Origin: Mycolicibacterium austroafricanum
Lineage (GTDB): Bacteria; Actinomycetota; Actinomycetes; Mycobacteriales; Mycobacteriaceae
Direction of reading: 5' to 3'
Assembly: GCF_000612725.1 (NCBI RefSeq)
Contig: NZ_HG964452.1
Coordinates: forward strand, 624,540 to 688,539
Length of the DNA: 64,000 nt
The position numbers were made by a program, and so were the translations under genes. Of the stretch, positions 53,862-63,915 are shown in pieces (the first letter of the stretch is position 1; every line of letters starts with the position of its first letter). The notes beneath the pieces are model-generated. The model made no database searches. It worked only from the letters and a program-made list of their open reading frames with translations, and had not been told where the DNA came from.

Positions 53862-54323
53862 ATGGCCGTGAAAGAAGAAGCCAATCAACCCAAGCTGGTT
53901 CCGCATCTCGTCGTCGACGACGCCGCGGCCGCGCTCGACTTCTACGCCAATGCCTTCGGCGCCGAGGAGATGGTGCGGATGCCCGGCCCGGGCGGGAAGT
54001 TGATCCACGCCTGCATGCAGATCAACGGCGCCATGGTGTTCCTCAACGACGACTTCCCCGAGTTCAACGACGGAAAGTCGAGCACACCCACCGCGCTGGG
54101 CGGCTCCTCGGTGACGATCCACCTGCACGGGCCGGACGTCGAGGGACGGTTCCAGCGGGCGGTCGATGCCGGTGCCACCGTGGTCAATCCGCTCGAGGAC
54201 CAGTTCTGGGGTGACCGCTACGGGGTGCTGCGGGATCCCTTCGGCCATCTGTGGTCGTTGGCCGAAACTGTCCGCGAGGTCGACATGAACGAGGTGCTGG
54301 ACCAGATGGCGAGCGGCAGTTAG
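53862..54323 (+). CDS. VOC/PhnB-like glyoxalase-fold protein, Rv0887c-like
   Basis: This 153-residue protein is of the PhnB-like VOC class: VPHLVVDDAAAALDFYANAFGAEEM, KLIHACMQINGAMVFLNDDFPE, and GDRYGVLRDPFGHLWSLAE, with the family His and Glu ligand positions present. Rv0887c is the expected syntenic gene. ATG 53862 follows GAGGAG at six bases. The 80-base gap before it contains TACCGT, which may be a -10. Function in the cell is unknown. Confidence 0.85.
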   Translation: MAVKEEANQPKLVPHLVVDDAAAALDFYANAFGAEEMVRMPGPGGKLIHACMQINGAMVFLNDDFPEFNDGKSSTPTALGGSSVTIHLHGPDVEGRFQRAVDAGATVVNPLEDQFWGDRYGVLRDPFGHLWSLAETVREVDMNEVLDQMASGS

Positions 54324-54540
54324 CTCGGGCGACCGCGCCGCGGCCTGACCACGTCACGGTCAGATCTCGGACCGCGCACCCGACGCTGTCACGGCTGCAA
54401 GGACTTTCGGGCGCCCATACCCGTTTGTCTCAAAGCGCACGCCCGGGAATGCACGTAGTCCACTACGCGTGACCCGCGATGCCCTGCCACCCACGCTGTC
54501 AGAGGTCGACAGTCGCCGATGACACGAGGGGAACAGGGAC

Positions 54541-57372
54541 ATGAAGCGAGTGCAGGATCTGACGCCGTACGAGTCGGTATTGCCCTATGCCAGTGAAATC
54601 TTTGGCGTCTACCAGCCGTTGATCGGATGGTCGTCGAAGCGTCAGCTCACGAGAATCAAGCGGGGTTTCGACATCGATCGCGCCAAGATGGTGACGGGCC
54701 TGCTCAAGAAGGTCACGCCCGCGCTCGACGTGGCGATCGGCGAAGCAGGACGCGGTGCGACCATCCGATCGCTGGAGGTCGGGAGTATCGACACCTCGCG
54801 GATCCGTGGCACCGGAACCTTTCTCGGCGACCGAATCGCGGCGGAACTCCCGCCGCTCGAGGAGTACGACGACTCGGTCTGGGACCGCCTCGACACCGGC
54901 CGCCTGAACGAGATCCTGCGCGCCGAGGTGACCCAGGAGGTGCAGAACTGGCAACGGGCCCAACCGGTCTCGCGCGAAGGGTCCGACGCCGTCACACGCG
55001 CCGCCACACAGCTCGCCCGGGAGTCCGCGTTCGCCGGGCTGCTCACCCATCTGAAGCTAACCTCGCAGTTCGACGTCCTCAAAGACCTTTTCTACAAACC
55101 CGATCGCAACCTCCAGAAGCTGCTCAGCGTGCTGAAGTACCGCGACCCGCTGGAGTACATCGATCCCAAACACGACATCGAGCGGGCGAACCTGTCCCCG
55201 ATCGGGATCGTGCATCTGTTCCGCCAGTATTTCTTCGAGTTCGACACCTTTCTCGGACCGCCTGTCGGCCATGTCTGGCTCAGCCCGGGTTCGATGGTCG
55301 AACTCGTCGAGGTGTCCACCCGGCGCACCCTCGTCGAACGCACCATCGAGCAGGCCACCGAATCCGTGGTGAAGACCGAGAAGAGCACCACCGAGGAAGA
55401 CGAGATCTCCGACGCCATCAAGGAGGAGAACCGCAACGACACCAAGTTCGGGATGAATTCCACGGTGAACCAGGGCTGGATCACCGGCAGTGCCACCGCG
55501 TCGGCCAGCCTGAACATCGACAGCACTCAGTCGAAGGCCCGAGAGCAGACCCACCGCAGGATGCGCCAGCAGACGGAGAAGCTATCCACCGAGATCCGCC
55601 GCAACTTCAAGTCGACCTTCCGCACCGTGACCGAGACCACGGACACGTCGAGCAAGCGCTACGTGCTGAACAACACCACCGACGACCTGATCAACTACGA
55701 GCTGCGGCGCAAGATGCGCCAGGTCGGTGTGCAGGTTCAAGACATCGGCACCTACCTGTGCTGGCAGACGTTCGTCGACGACCCCGGCAGGAACCTGGGC
55801 ATCGCCAAGATGGTGCACATCGCCAAAGACCCTGACCTGGGCGCGATTCCGCCACCAGAGTCGATTCCGCAGCCCGGCCGCCACTCGACATCGGTGAACG
55901 TGGACATCCCGTTTGTGCCCAAGACCGAGGACACCGAACCCGACGAGGACATGGACGAGGCCTACCGGTACGGCGTCGAGGTCAACACCGACGACAACGA
56001 AGGCACCCCAGAGAAGATCCAGTACGAATTCGGCGGCTTCCGCGGGTTCTGCGAACTGGCCGGCTACGAATACTCGAGCATCGAGTTCGACTACGGCGGT
56101 CAGGACGTGCGTATCGAGGTCTACGACGTGGACGCCGACACCCCTGGTGAGGTCAAGTTCAAGATCCGGCTCAAGCACATCAACTTCCACAACAGCCCGA
56201 ACGTGCGGGTCATCGCCCAGATCAATTGGACACCTTCGGAAGCGCTGCGCGCCGAGATCGACGGCAAGAACAAGGACAACGTCGCGGCGTTCAACGAGGC
56301 CACGCGGCGGGAGTTCGAAAAGGCGTACCTGGAGGCGGCCCGCGACCGCATCAACAAGGCCGGGGAAGTCCGCAGCCGTCCCTTCGAGGAGCTTCGCGAG
56401 GAGGAGCGAATCGTGGTGTACCGCGCGCTCATCCAGGACATGCTGACCCGCGGCATCCCGATGCCCGACGATCGCACCCGGCACGTTGTCTCCGAACTCC
56501 TCAACTCGATCTTCGACATCGACAAGATGCTGTACTTCGTCTCTCCGGAGTGGTGGCGTCCCCGCATGCACGCCAGCCACCAAGCGCTCGGCAAGGCTCC
56601 CGCCAGTGCGGAGGGTGGCGCGGCGGGCGGTGGCTCCGTCTCGGCCGGCTTCGCCACCCAGGCCTCCGTATTCACCGAGGTTTCGACGGCCAAGTCCGCC
56701 GGCGTGCTCACCGGCAACGCCATCAAGAAGCTCCTCGCCTTTCGCAAGGAAGACACCACGATTCCGGCGAGCAGCACGGTGTCATGGGGCGGCACGGGCG
56801 AGAACCGGGCCGACAACTACTACGTCACCGAGGACAGCGAGCCCGCCCCGCTGGGTGCGTCGCTGGGCTGGCTGCTGCAGCTCGACGGCGACAACATGCG
56901 CAACGCATTCCTCAACGCGCCGTGGGTGAAAGCGGTGATCCCGGTACGCCCGGGCAAGGAACGCGCCGCGATGAACTGGCTCGAGCAGGTGCACGTCGAA
57001 GGCACCGAGGGGCTCGACAGCTTCTACTCCGGCCCGGCCGCCGAGCTGGCCGAGATCCCCTCTGCCGGTGACCGACCCACGATCCGCGAAGCGATCCACT
57101 ACCTGTGCGACAAGGTGGCTGCGAAACACGCCGAGTCGCAGAAGGTCGACAAGTTCCCCAAGGAGGTGACCGACGACGCCAACAAGGTCGCGGCCACCCC
57201 GGTCGACAAGGTCTTCGAGCACGGCTTCTATCCGCTCGACGGTGGCTTCCGGGTGACACCGACCGCCGACGAGAACTTCGAGGTGTTCGACCAGTGGGTC
57301 GAGGTGCTGCCCACCGACCAGGTGGTTCCGGTGCCGGTGACATACGATCCCAAGACTGGTCGGCAGGTCTGA
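54541..57372 (+). CDS. Large cytoplasmic protein of unknown family (943 aa)
   Basis: I do not recognise the family. There is no signal peptide or membrane helix. Residues 1-260 are helical with acidic and basic patches. Residues about 265-300 are a charged coiled-coil-like stretch. Residues about 303-330 (FGMNSTVNQGWITGSATASASLN) are a polar alternating stretch, and about 331-370 a second helical region, a pattern reminiscent of a membrane-inserting beta-hairpin flanked by coiled coils. Next come NYELRRKMRQVGVQVQDIGTYLCWQ and a beta-rich middle (about 470-570). Near the C-terminus are a Gly/Ser linker (AEGGAAGGGSVSAG) and GASLGWLLQLDGDNMRNAF. ATG 54541 is preceded by GAGGGGA. The PhoD-like gene follows six bases later, so the two are probably one functional unit. 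Confidence 0.8.
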   Translation: MKRVQDLTPYESVLPYASEIFGVYQPLIGWSSKRQLTRIKRGFDIDRAKMVTGLLKKVTPALDVAIGEAGRGATIRSLEVGSIDTSRIRGTGTFLGDRIAAELPPLEEYDDSVWDRLDTGRLNEILRAEVTQEVQNWQRAQPVSREGSDAVTRAATQLARESAFAGLLTHLKLTSQFDVLKDLFYKPDRNLQKLLSVLKYRDPLEYIDPKHDIERANLSPIGIVHLFRQYFFEFDTFLGPPVGHVWLSPGSMVELVEVSTRRTLVERTIEQATESVVKTEKSTTEEDEISDAIKEENRNDTKFGMNSTVNQGWITGSATASASLNIDSTQSKAREQTHRRMRQQTEKLSTEIRRNFKSTFRTVTETTDTSSKRYVLNNTTDDLINYELRRKMRQVGVQVQDIGTYLCWQTFVDDPGRNLGIAKMVHIAKDPDLGAIPPPESIPQPGRHSTSVNVDIPFVPKTEDTEPDEDMDEAYRYGVEVNTDDNEGTPEKIQYEFGGFRGFCELAGYEYSSIEFDYGGQDVRIEVYDVDADTPGEVKFKIRLKHINFHNSPNVRVIAQINWTPSEALRAEIDGKNKDNVAAFNEATRREFEKAYLEAARDRINKAGEVRSRPFEELREEERIVVYRALIQDMLTRGIPMPDDRTRHVVSELLNSIFDIDKMLYFVSPEWWRPRMHASHQALGKAPASAEGGAAGGGSVSAGFATQASVFTEVSTAKSAGVLTGNAIKKLLAFRKEDTTIPASSTVSWGGTGENRADNYYVTEDSEPAPLGASLGWLLQLDGDNMRNAFLNAPWVKAVIPVRPGKERAAMNWLEQVHVEGTEGLDSFYSGPAAELAEIPSAGDRPTIREAIHYLCDKVAAKHAESQKVDKFPKEVTDDANKVAATPVDKVFEHGFYPLDGGFRVTPTADENFEVFDQWVEVLPTDQVVPVPVTYDPKTGRQV

Positions 57373-57378
57373 CCGCCG

Positions 57379-59415
57379 ATGCTTGCCGCCTCGGATATCT
57401 TCGCGGGCCCGATCGTGCGGCGCAGTTCGCCTCCACGTATCGCGGTCTGGTTGGCGACGACCAAGCCTGTCGAACTCGACGGACTGGTGCGCAAGGCCGG
57501 CACCGCAGAGTGGATCGGCCAAACCACGACGGTCGACCGGATCAAGCTGTTCGACGGGCTGTTCGCCTACCTGGTCCAGATCGCACCGGCCGAGGGCCAT
57601 TTCCCGACGGGCACCCTGCTGGAGTACTCGCTGGGCACCGTCGGCAAGGACGGCGAGGCCGATCATTCGTGGTTCAAATCGGTGGTCGCCGAGGACGGCC
57701 TGGCCTACCCGGGCTTCGAGCTTCCCACGCTGTACCTACAGGCGGCGGGGGCGAAGCTGAACGTGCTCTACGGGTCGTGCCGCAAACCGCACGACATCGA
57801 CGGCGGCGACAACGACGCCCTGGCCTACGGCGACTCACTGGTGCTCAACAACGTCACGACGTTGGCGGCTCGGCCCACGATCCTGTGCCTGGCGGGTGAT
57901 CAGATCTACGCCGACGATGTCCACGACGCCACTTTCGATGCGATCAACACGGTCGCCACGAAGCTGGAAGGCTCCACTCCGGAGAAGATGCCCAACGGCG
58001 CGACGGTCCCGGGGAGGGGCCAGCGCTTGAAGTGGACCACGGATAAGGCCGGGTTTACCAGTGGCGAAGCGGCCAATCACCTCGTCACGTTCGCCGAGTA
58101 TGTCGCCCACTACGGGCTGGCCTGGAACAGGCGCAACTGGCCGACCGTGTCGGTGGCCAAGGAGGTGGTGTCCTACCGTGACGGCCTGCCGGCGGTCCGG
58201 CGGCTGATGGCCAACACCCCCACCTACATGATGTTCGACGACCACGACGTCACCGACGACTGGAACTTCTCGATCAACTGGGCCGCCCAGGTCAAGAGCT
58301 CCGCGGTCGGTACCAGGATCATCACCAACGCGCTGGCGGCGTATTGGATCTTCCAGGCCTGGGGTAACGACCCCAAGGTCAGCGCACGCGAAACCCCGCA
58401 CATGCGTGACGCTTTGGCTAAGCGGCTGACCGACCCGGCCGAGCTCGAGACCGTGGTCGGTACGAAGTCGACGCTCAACGAGTGGGAATTCCAGACCCCG
58501 ACCATTCCGGTGCTCTACTTTCTCGACACCCGAACCAACCGCGGTTACAAAGACGACTTCAAGCGCGCCGACGGTGGCGAGCCCGCGTTCCTCAAGTCTG
58601 CTGCCGCGTGGCTGCCCACCCGCGACCGCCTCAACAAGATCGTCGACGTGCAACAGCGCAGCGTTCCACTCGTCCTGGTCACCGCGGCACCGGTGTTCGG
58701 ATTCGAGACGATCGACTCGGCACAGATGGCGGCGTCCGGAAAGCTCGTCCCGACATCGTATTTCGACCTGGAAGGCTGGGCCGCCAACCGCGCGCATCTG
58801 TTTCTGTTCCTGACACTGTGCCGTGATCACGACGTGGTGGTGCTCTCGGGGGACGTGCACTACGCGTTCACCTCGACCGCATCGTTCGCGGTTTTCGACG
58901 CCGCGTTCGTCCGCGGTGCGGCCGCCAGAGTTCCGGGTATGACGCTACCTGGGGTATCGGGCTCCACAGCCACCAACGCTCACCTGTACACCTCGCGGTT
59001 CGTTCAGCTCAACTCCAGCGGCACCCGCAACTCGGTCGGCGGGTGGGGCAAGACCAAGATGATGTCGGGAATGGCCAACAATCAGGGTGAGAGCGGCTAC
59101 ATGTTCGCCGGCAACCCGATGTCGCCCGAGCCCGCGCGATTCAAGAACGGCAGGCTCTACACCCCGATCACGGTGATGGGGGTGACGGTGTGGCGGGAAC
59201 GCGACCTGGCCGACGTCCAGCCGAACTTCGTGTACCAGCAGCGGATCAACGACCCGGGTAACACCCGGTTCATCAACAAGCACAACCTGGGATACGCACA
59301 GTTCCTGGGCCGCAAGGTCCAGAACGGCTTCCTCGTCGACGGAAAACTGGACCCGTCGAATTCGACTTCGTTCGACTTCGGCAGCGGGGCCGCCTGGACA
59401 CCCGCGGCACCGTGA
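57379..59415 (+). CDS. PhoD-like metallophosphatase/phosphodiesterase (cytoplasmic)
   Basis: This 678-residue protein carries the PhoD-family metal motifs in order: LYGSCRKPH, AGDQIYADD (D174), FDDHDVTDDW (D287-D290) and SGDVHYAF (D492, H494), which bind the catalytic metals of a phosphatase or phosphodiesterase. The classical PhoD has a Tat signal; none is seen here, so it is probably intracellular. An N-terminal beta-rich domain precedes the catalytic core, as in other PhoD-like proteins, and a long C-terminal extension follows (from about residue 500). ATG 57379 lies six bases after the 943-residue protein gene. Confidence 0.85.
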   Translation: MLAASDIFAGPIVRRSSPPRIAVWLATTKPVELDGLVRKAGTAEWIGQTTTVDRIKLFDGLFAYLVQIAPAEGHFPTGTLLEYSLGTVGKDGEADHSWFKSVVAEDGLAYPGFELPTLYLQAAGAKLNVLYGSCRKPHDIDGGDNDALAYGDSLVLNNVTTLAARPTILCLAGDQIYADDVHDATFDAINTVATKLEGSTPEKMPNGATVPGRGQRLKWTTDKAGFTSGEAANHLVTFAEYVAHYGLAWNRRNWPTVSVAKEVVSYRDGLPAVRRLMANTPTYMMFDDHDVTDDWNFSINWAAQVKSSAVGTRIITNALAAYWIFQAWGNDPKVSARETPHMRDALAKRLTDPAELETVVGTKSTLNEWEFQTPTIPVLYFLDTRTNRGYKDDFKRADGGEPAFLKSAAAWLPTRDRLNKIVDVQQRSVPLVLVTAAPVFGFETIDSAQMAASGKLVPTSYFDLEGWAANRAHLFLFLTLCRDHDVVVLSGDVHYAFTSTASFAVFDAAFVRGAAARVPGMTLPGVSGSTATNAHLYTSRFVQLNSSGTRNSVGGWGKTKMMSGMANNQGESGYMFAGNPMSPEPARFKNGRLYTPITVMGVTVWRERDLADVQPNFVYQQRINDPGNTRFINKHNLGYAQFLGRKVQNGFLVDGKLDPSNSTSFDFGSGAAWTPAAP

Positions 59416-59478
59416 ACGCCAAGATCTCGTCGGCCATATTCTCGTCGCGGCGTCTTGTGGTTTGGACGTCGCCGTCGA

Positions 59479-62136
59479 CTAGCTCGGGATGTAGGTCTGC
59501 AGCAGCGACACCGGCAGGCCGTTGGCGGTGGTGATCCCGCTCAGCGCGGCGATGCTCGCCGGCTTCGGAATGCGTTCCAGCTCAGGGGTTTCAGGGTCGG
59601 AGCCGTACAGTCCGAACTGCAGCTCGTAGCCTTCTGACCATTCCAGGTTGTCGACGAACGACCAGTAGGTGTAGCCGCGGATATCGGCGCCATGGGCCAC
59701 CAGGTCCTGCACCACCGCGACGTGGTTGACGATGTAGGAGGGCCGTTTCGAGTCGTCGGCATCGGCGATCCCGTTCTCGGTCACCCACAGCGGTTTTCCG
59801 TACGACCCCGCGAGTTCGAGCACCTCGCGGAAGCCGCCTGGATCGGTGGGCTGGTTGAAGTCGCTGCAGGTCGGCTCCTCGCCCGAGCACCGGATCGGGA
59901 ACCCGCGCAGAAACGGGAAGCCGGGCAGCGGCGCGACACCGAAGCCGACCATGGGCTGCGACCCGTAGTACTGCACCCCGAGGAAGTCGACCTTTCCGGC
60001 CATCTCGGGGTGGACCTCGTCGGCGGTCTTGACGCCGTCGAAGTTCGCATCCACCCAACCGTCGATCACCGCGTTGGGGAACCACTTGTTGTAGAAGTGA
60101 TTCCACGCGTCGGCGGCCTGCACGTCGAGCGGGTTGACCGGGTTGGCGGGCCGCGCGGGGATCATGTTGTGGGTGAAGCCGACGAACGCCGCGGGTCCGT
60201 CGGCGGCGGCCGCAGTGGTGTCCCAGGTATGGATCGCGTCGTAGGCGGCGACGTGGCCGATCGCCTGGTTGACCACGAACGTCGACGCCAGGTCGGGCCG
60301 CAGGACGCCGGGCGGCCAGTTCGGGACCACCCAGGGGATCGCGAGGAACTCCGTGAGCACCGGAGGGAACGGCTCGTTGAGGGTCGCCCAGTTGTCCACC
60401 TGATCGCCGTACTTCCATGCGACGTAGGCGGCGTACTTCTCGAACTCCTCGGCGGTGTTCGACGACAGCCAGCCCGCCGCGGGGGCCGGCAGCCCCAACT
60501 GGATCAGCGGACGCGCGACGATGGGGTCGTGCACCCACACCGGCAGGGTGAAGTGGTTGACGGTGACGAACGGGTCGAGGCCGCGCCGGCGCAGCGCGGC
60601 GAAGACTGCCCGGTAGTGGGCCACCTCATCCTGGTCGGCCAGCTCGTCGAGCGCTTCGAGGTCAGCCAGGCTCAGCGCCCCGCCTTCATCGGAGATATCC
60701 ACTGCCGCTGTGGACTCCGGGAAGATCCGGCTCCATTCGATACCCATCCGGAAGGTGTTCATGCCGAGCTCGTCACGCGCCAGCGCGGCGTCGCCCTCGT
60801 AGGAGACGTAGGCCCCGGTGCCGTCCTCCGGCACCCCCTTGACCAGGCCGAGCAGCCGGTTGATCGGGTCGTGCACCCAGCGGTACCAATCGGACCGGGT
60901 GTCCACCGGCGACCCGGGTCCGCCTTCCGCCTGGAAACCGGAATGCGCTACACCCCAACGGAAATCATCGGGCAGCGAAAGGTCGATGCCGTCGACCGGT
61001 GTGACGCTGACGGTGATCGTGACGGTGCGGCCGTGGCCACCGCCGGGGTTGAGCAGGTTGCCGAGAATCGGCACGAACTGCAGCCAGCCGAACAGGCCGT
61101 GGACGTGTAGCCCGTCATGTTCGTCGCTGACGGCGACGGTGAACGTGTCCGTCCCGCCGACCGCGGCCATCGCGTTCATCGGTCGATAGACGAAGTTCCC
61201 GTCGGCGTCGACCGCGACGGTCCCACCGTTGTGCGGGCGGCCGATCACCGAGTAGGTCAGCGCGTCGCCGTCGGGATCCACGACGCCAACGTTGCCGGTG
61301 ATCACGACGCCGCCGTCGGCGGTGAGGCTCTGGGTGTGGGGCAGCGGATTCTCCACCGGAGCCGGCGTGCCGTTGAAGAATTCCCGCCGCACCCAGGCCA
61401 GCAGCGCCCAGCCCGACGGATCGGCCGGCGGCCTGGGCGGACCCGCGGCGAAGGGGCTCAGCAGCGCGTCGACGAAGCTCGTGGCGAGATCCACCACGTA
61501 GGTCACCGCGCTGCGCAGGTCGAACGCGGTGGGCCACGGCCGCCACGACGGAACCTCGGGCGGTGAGGCGACGGTCGTCGAGACGGCAGCGGTCGGCTCG
61601 ACGGTCAGGCGCTGCACCGCGACGGTGTCGACCGCGGGTTCGACGCCGTCGGCTTCGGAGCTTCCGGTTTCGGAGCTTGCGACCGCGGCCGCACTCCCGG
61701 TGTCCTCATCGGGTTCGGTGGGCGGAGCGTCGTCCTCACGTGGCGCGGCCGGCACCTGGAATCCACCGTCGCCGTCCTCCGAGGGCGCCCCGTCCGCGTC
61801 GGCAGCCTCCTCCACGTCGGGGGCGACTTCGTCCTCGTCGGGCTCGACGACCGCCTCGTCCTCGTCGGCCTCTGCTTCCTCCTCGGGCTCGACCTGCCCG
61901 ACCGCTTCGTCATCGTCGTCGGACTCGACCTGCTCGACCGTGTCCCCGTCGTCGGCCGGTTCAACCGCGTCCCCGTCGTCCGCCGGCTCGGAGGTCGTCG
62001 CCCCGGATTCCGCGGTGGTCTCGCCCGCGGCGTCCTCGGTTGCCCACGCGACACCTGACCCGGTGAACACGGCCGCCCCGACCCCCAACGCGACGGCCAG
62101 CGCGCCGACACGACCTACGACCTGGGCAGACTTCAT
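59479..62136 (-). CDS. Secreted GH1 glycosidase with acidic linker and cadherin-like domain
   Basis: This 885-residue protein has a signal peptide (VGRVGALAVALGVGAAVFTG), an acidic low-complexity linker (about residues 30-170), a cadherin-like/VCBS-type domain (about 265-355: GVVDPDGDALTYSV and GNFVYRP), and a glycoside hydrolase family 1 domain from about residue 360 (SLPDDFRWGVAHSGFQAEGG). The acid/base Glu588 lies in TLNEPFPP and the nucleophile Glu787 in VTENGIAD, so it should be an active retaining beta-glycosidase. ATG 62136 follows AGAGGAG with almost no spacer; GTG 62184 upstream is an alternative. Convergent with the PhoD-like gene. Confidence 0.88.
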   Translation of the reverse strand: MKSAQVVGRVGALAVALGVGAAVFTGSGVAWATEDAAGETTAESGATTSEPADDGDAVEPADDGDTVEQVESDDDDEAVGQVEPEEEAEADEDEAVVEPDEDEVAPDVEEAADADGAPSEDGDGGFQVPAAPREDDAPPTEPDEDTGSAAAVASSETGSSEADGVEPAVDTVAVQRLTVEPTAAVSTTVASPPEVPSWRPWPTAFDLRSAVTYVVDLATSFVDALLSPFAAGPPRPPADPSGWALLAWVRREFFNGTPAPVENPLPHTQSLTADGGVVITGNVGVVDPDGDALTYSVIGRPHNGGTVAVDADGNFVYRPMNAMAAVGGTDTFTVAVSDEHDGLHVHGLFGWLQFVPILGNLLNPGGGHGRTVTITVSVTPVDGIDLSLPDDFRWGVAHSGFQAEGGPGSPVDTRSDWYRWVHDPINRLLGLVKGVPEDGTGAYVSYEGDAALARDELGMNTFRMGIEWSRIFPESTAAVDISDEGGALSLADLEALDELADQDEVAHYRAVFAALRRRGLDPFVTVNHFTLPVWVHDPIVARPLIQLGLPAPAAGWLSSNTAEEFEKYAAYVAWKYGDQVDNWATLNEPFPPVLTEFLAIPWVVPNWPPGVLRPDLASTFVVNQAIGHVAAYDAIHTWDTTAAAADGPAAFVGFTHNMIPARPANPVNPLDVQAADAWNHFYNKWFPNAVIDGWVDANFDGVKTADEVHPEMAGKVDFLGVQYYGSQPMVGFGVAPLPGFPFLRGFPIRCSGEEPTCSDFNQPTDPGGFREVLELAGSYGKPLWVTENGIADADDSKRPSYIVNHVAVVQDLVAHGADIRGYTYWSFVDNLEWSEGYELQFGLYGSDPETPELERIPKPASIAALSGITTANGLPVSLLQTYIPS

Positions 62137-62216
62137 CTCCTCTGCATACCGCCCGAGCGCAGCGCCGGTTGGCAGATTTACCAAACTCCCGACGTTCTGC
62201 TGCCCCTGGCGAACCG

Positions 62217-63896
62217 CTATCTCCGGAGAGCCTCCAGCAGCCGCTTGGACATCGGCGGTGCCGCAGCAGCGGCCGCGACGTTCTCCATCTCGGCAACCGT
62301 GGTGAACTTGTCACGGGGCCGCAGGCCCGCACCGCGCGCAACCTCGGCAGCGTCGATGGCCCGCCAGCCGCAGGCGTCGATGACGGCGGGCTGCCTGCCC
62401 CGGACGAACCGGTCCAGCGCGGAAGCCTTGTGCGAGGGATCGGCGAGCAGGCCCGCGTTGTAGTCGGCGGCCAGGTGGTGCACCGTCTCCGCGGCACACG
62501 ATTTGTTGGTACCGATGAAGCCCGTCGGTCCGCGCTTGATCCAGCCGGCGACATAGCTGCCCCGCACCGGTTCGCCCGTCTCGGGGTCGACCACCCTGCC
62601 GCCCGCGTTCGGCACCACCGCGGCCGCCTCATCGAAGGGCAGACCACGGATCGGCTTGCCGCGGTAGCCGATCGACGTCAAAACCAGGCCGGCGGTGAGC
62701 TCGCAGGTCTCACCGGTTCCGGTCACGTCGAACTGCACACCGGTGGCGCGCTCCTCCCCCAGCACCCGGCGCGGGGTGAGTCGGTAGGCCAGCCGGATGC
62801 GCGGCCGGGTGACGGGCGCGGTCGCGTCACCGAGCTTCGACATAATTTCGAGCTTGCTGCGGGTCAGCGGATCGGTGGCCGCGGCCAGGTCGGTGAGCAC
62901 CCGTTCGTGGTCGGCGGGATCGAGCACCACCTCGCACGTCGACGTCAGTCCGATCAGCTCGGGCAGCGTGAACGAGGAGGCGGCCGGTCCACGACGGGCC
63001 GCGATGACGACCTCCCGCACCCGCGAATCACGCAGCACAGCCAGCGCGTGGTCGGCGATGTCCGTGCGCGCCAACACATCCGGTTCGGCGGTCAGGATCC
63101 GCGCGACATCGAGGGCCACGTTGCCGTTGCCGATGATGACGACCCGGTCCCCGCTGAGATCGACAGGGAGATGGGCGAATTCGGGGTGGCCGTTGTACCA
63201 GGCGACGACCTCGGTGGCCGTCGCGGTGCCGGGCCTGCCGATACCGTCGATGTCCAGGCGGCGGTCGTCGGGCGCCCCCACCGCGTAGAGGACCGCATGG
63301 TGATGCGCGAGCAGTTCATCGTGGGTGAGGTCGGCGCCCACCTCGACGTTGAGGTAGAGGGTGAAACCGGGCAGCCCGGAAATACTCTCGAAGAGCTTCG
63401 TGACCCGCTTGGTGTGCTGGTGATCGGGCGCGACGCCGGCGCGCACCAGGCCATAGGGCGTCGGCAGTTTCTCGAAGACGTTGACCCGCACGCCCTGTTG
63501 CGTCAGCAGTTCGTCGGCGGCGTACATCGCCGCGGGCCCGGATCCGACGATGGCGACCGTCAGCGGACCGCCCGGCCTCCGGCGCACCTCCGGGGCTTCC
63601 AGCACCGGCGCCAGCTTCGACGTCGGGGGCAGCTTGCCGTCGCGCTTGGGGTAGAACGCGGCGTTGAGTTCGACAAACGGCAGCTGGTCGGGGGCCAGCC
63701 CGGTCTCCGGGGCGATGGCACCCACCGGACAGGCCGACACGCACGCACCGCAGTCGACGCATGCGACCGGGTCGATGTAGAGCATCTCGGCGGTGGCGAA
63801 GCCGGGCTCGTCCGGGGTGGGGTGGATGCAGTTGACCGGGCAGGCGTAGACGCAGGACCCGTCGCTGCAGCACGACTGGGTAATCACGTGAGGCAT
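62217..63896 (-). CDS. fprB: Ferredoxin-fused ferredoxin/adrenodoxin-type NADP reductase FprB
   Basis: This 559-residue protein matches Rv0886: an N-terminal ferredoxin with two clusters' cysteines (CSDGSCVYACPVNCIHP and CVDCGACVSACPVGAI), then a glutathione-reductase-type FAD/NADP domain with VAIVGSGPAAMYAADELL for FAD and VVIIGNGNVALDVARIL for NADP. It moves electrons from NADPH through FAD to an iron-sulphur centre and could feed P450s, including the cluster at the other end of this window. ATG 63896 begins the ferredoxin domain. The upstream partial gene lies 19 bases away. Confidence 0.94.
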   Translation of the reverse strand: MPHVITQSCCSDGSCVYACPVNCIHPTPDEPGFATAEMLYIDPVACVDCGACVSACPVGAIAPETGLAPDQLPFVELNAAFYPKRDGKLPPTSKLAPVLEAPEVRRRPGGPLTVAIVGSGPAAMYAADELLTQQGVRVNVFEKLPTPYGLVRAGVAPDHQHTKRVTKLFESISGLPGFTLYLNVEVGADLTHDELLAHHHAVLYAVGAPDDRRLDIDGIGRPGTATATEVVAWYNGHPEFAHLPVDLSGDRVVIIGNGNVALDVARILTAEPDVLARTDIADHALAVLRDSRVREVVIAARRGPAASSFTLPELIGLTSTCEVVLDPADHERVLTDLAAATDPLTRSKLEIMSKLGDATAPVTRPRIRLAYRLTPRRVLGEERATGVQFDVTGTGETCELTAGLVLTSIGYRGKPIRGLPFDEAAAVVPNAGGRVVDPETGEPVRGSYVAGWIKRGPTGFIGTNKSCAAETVHHLAADYNAGLLADPSHKASALDRFVRGRQPAVIDACGWRAIDAAEVARGAGLRPRDKFTTVAEMENVAAAAAAPPMSKRLLEALRR

Positions 63897-63915
63897 GTGG
63901 TGGGGCTTCCGGGCT

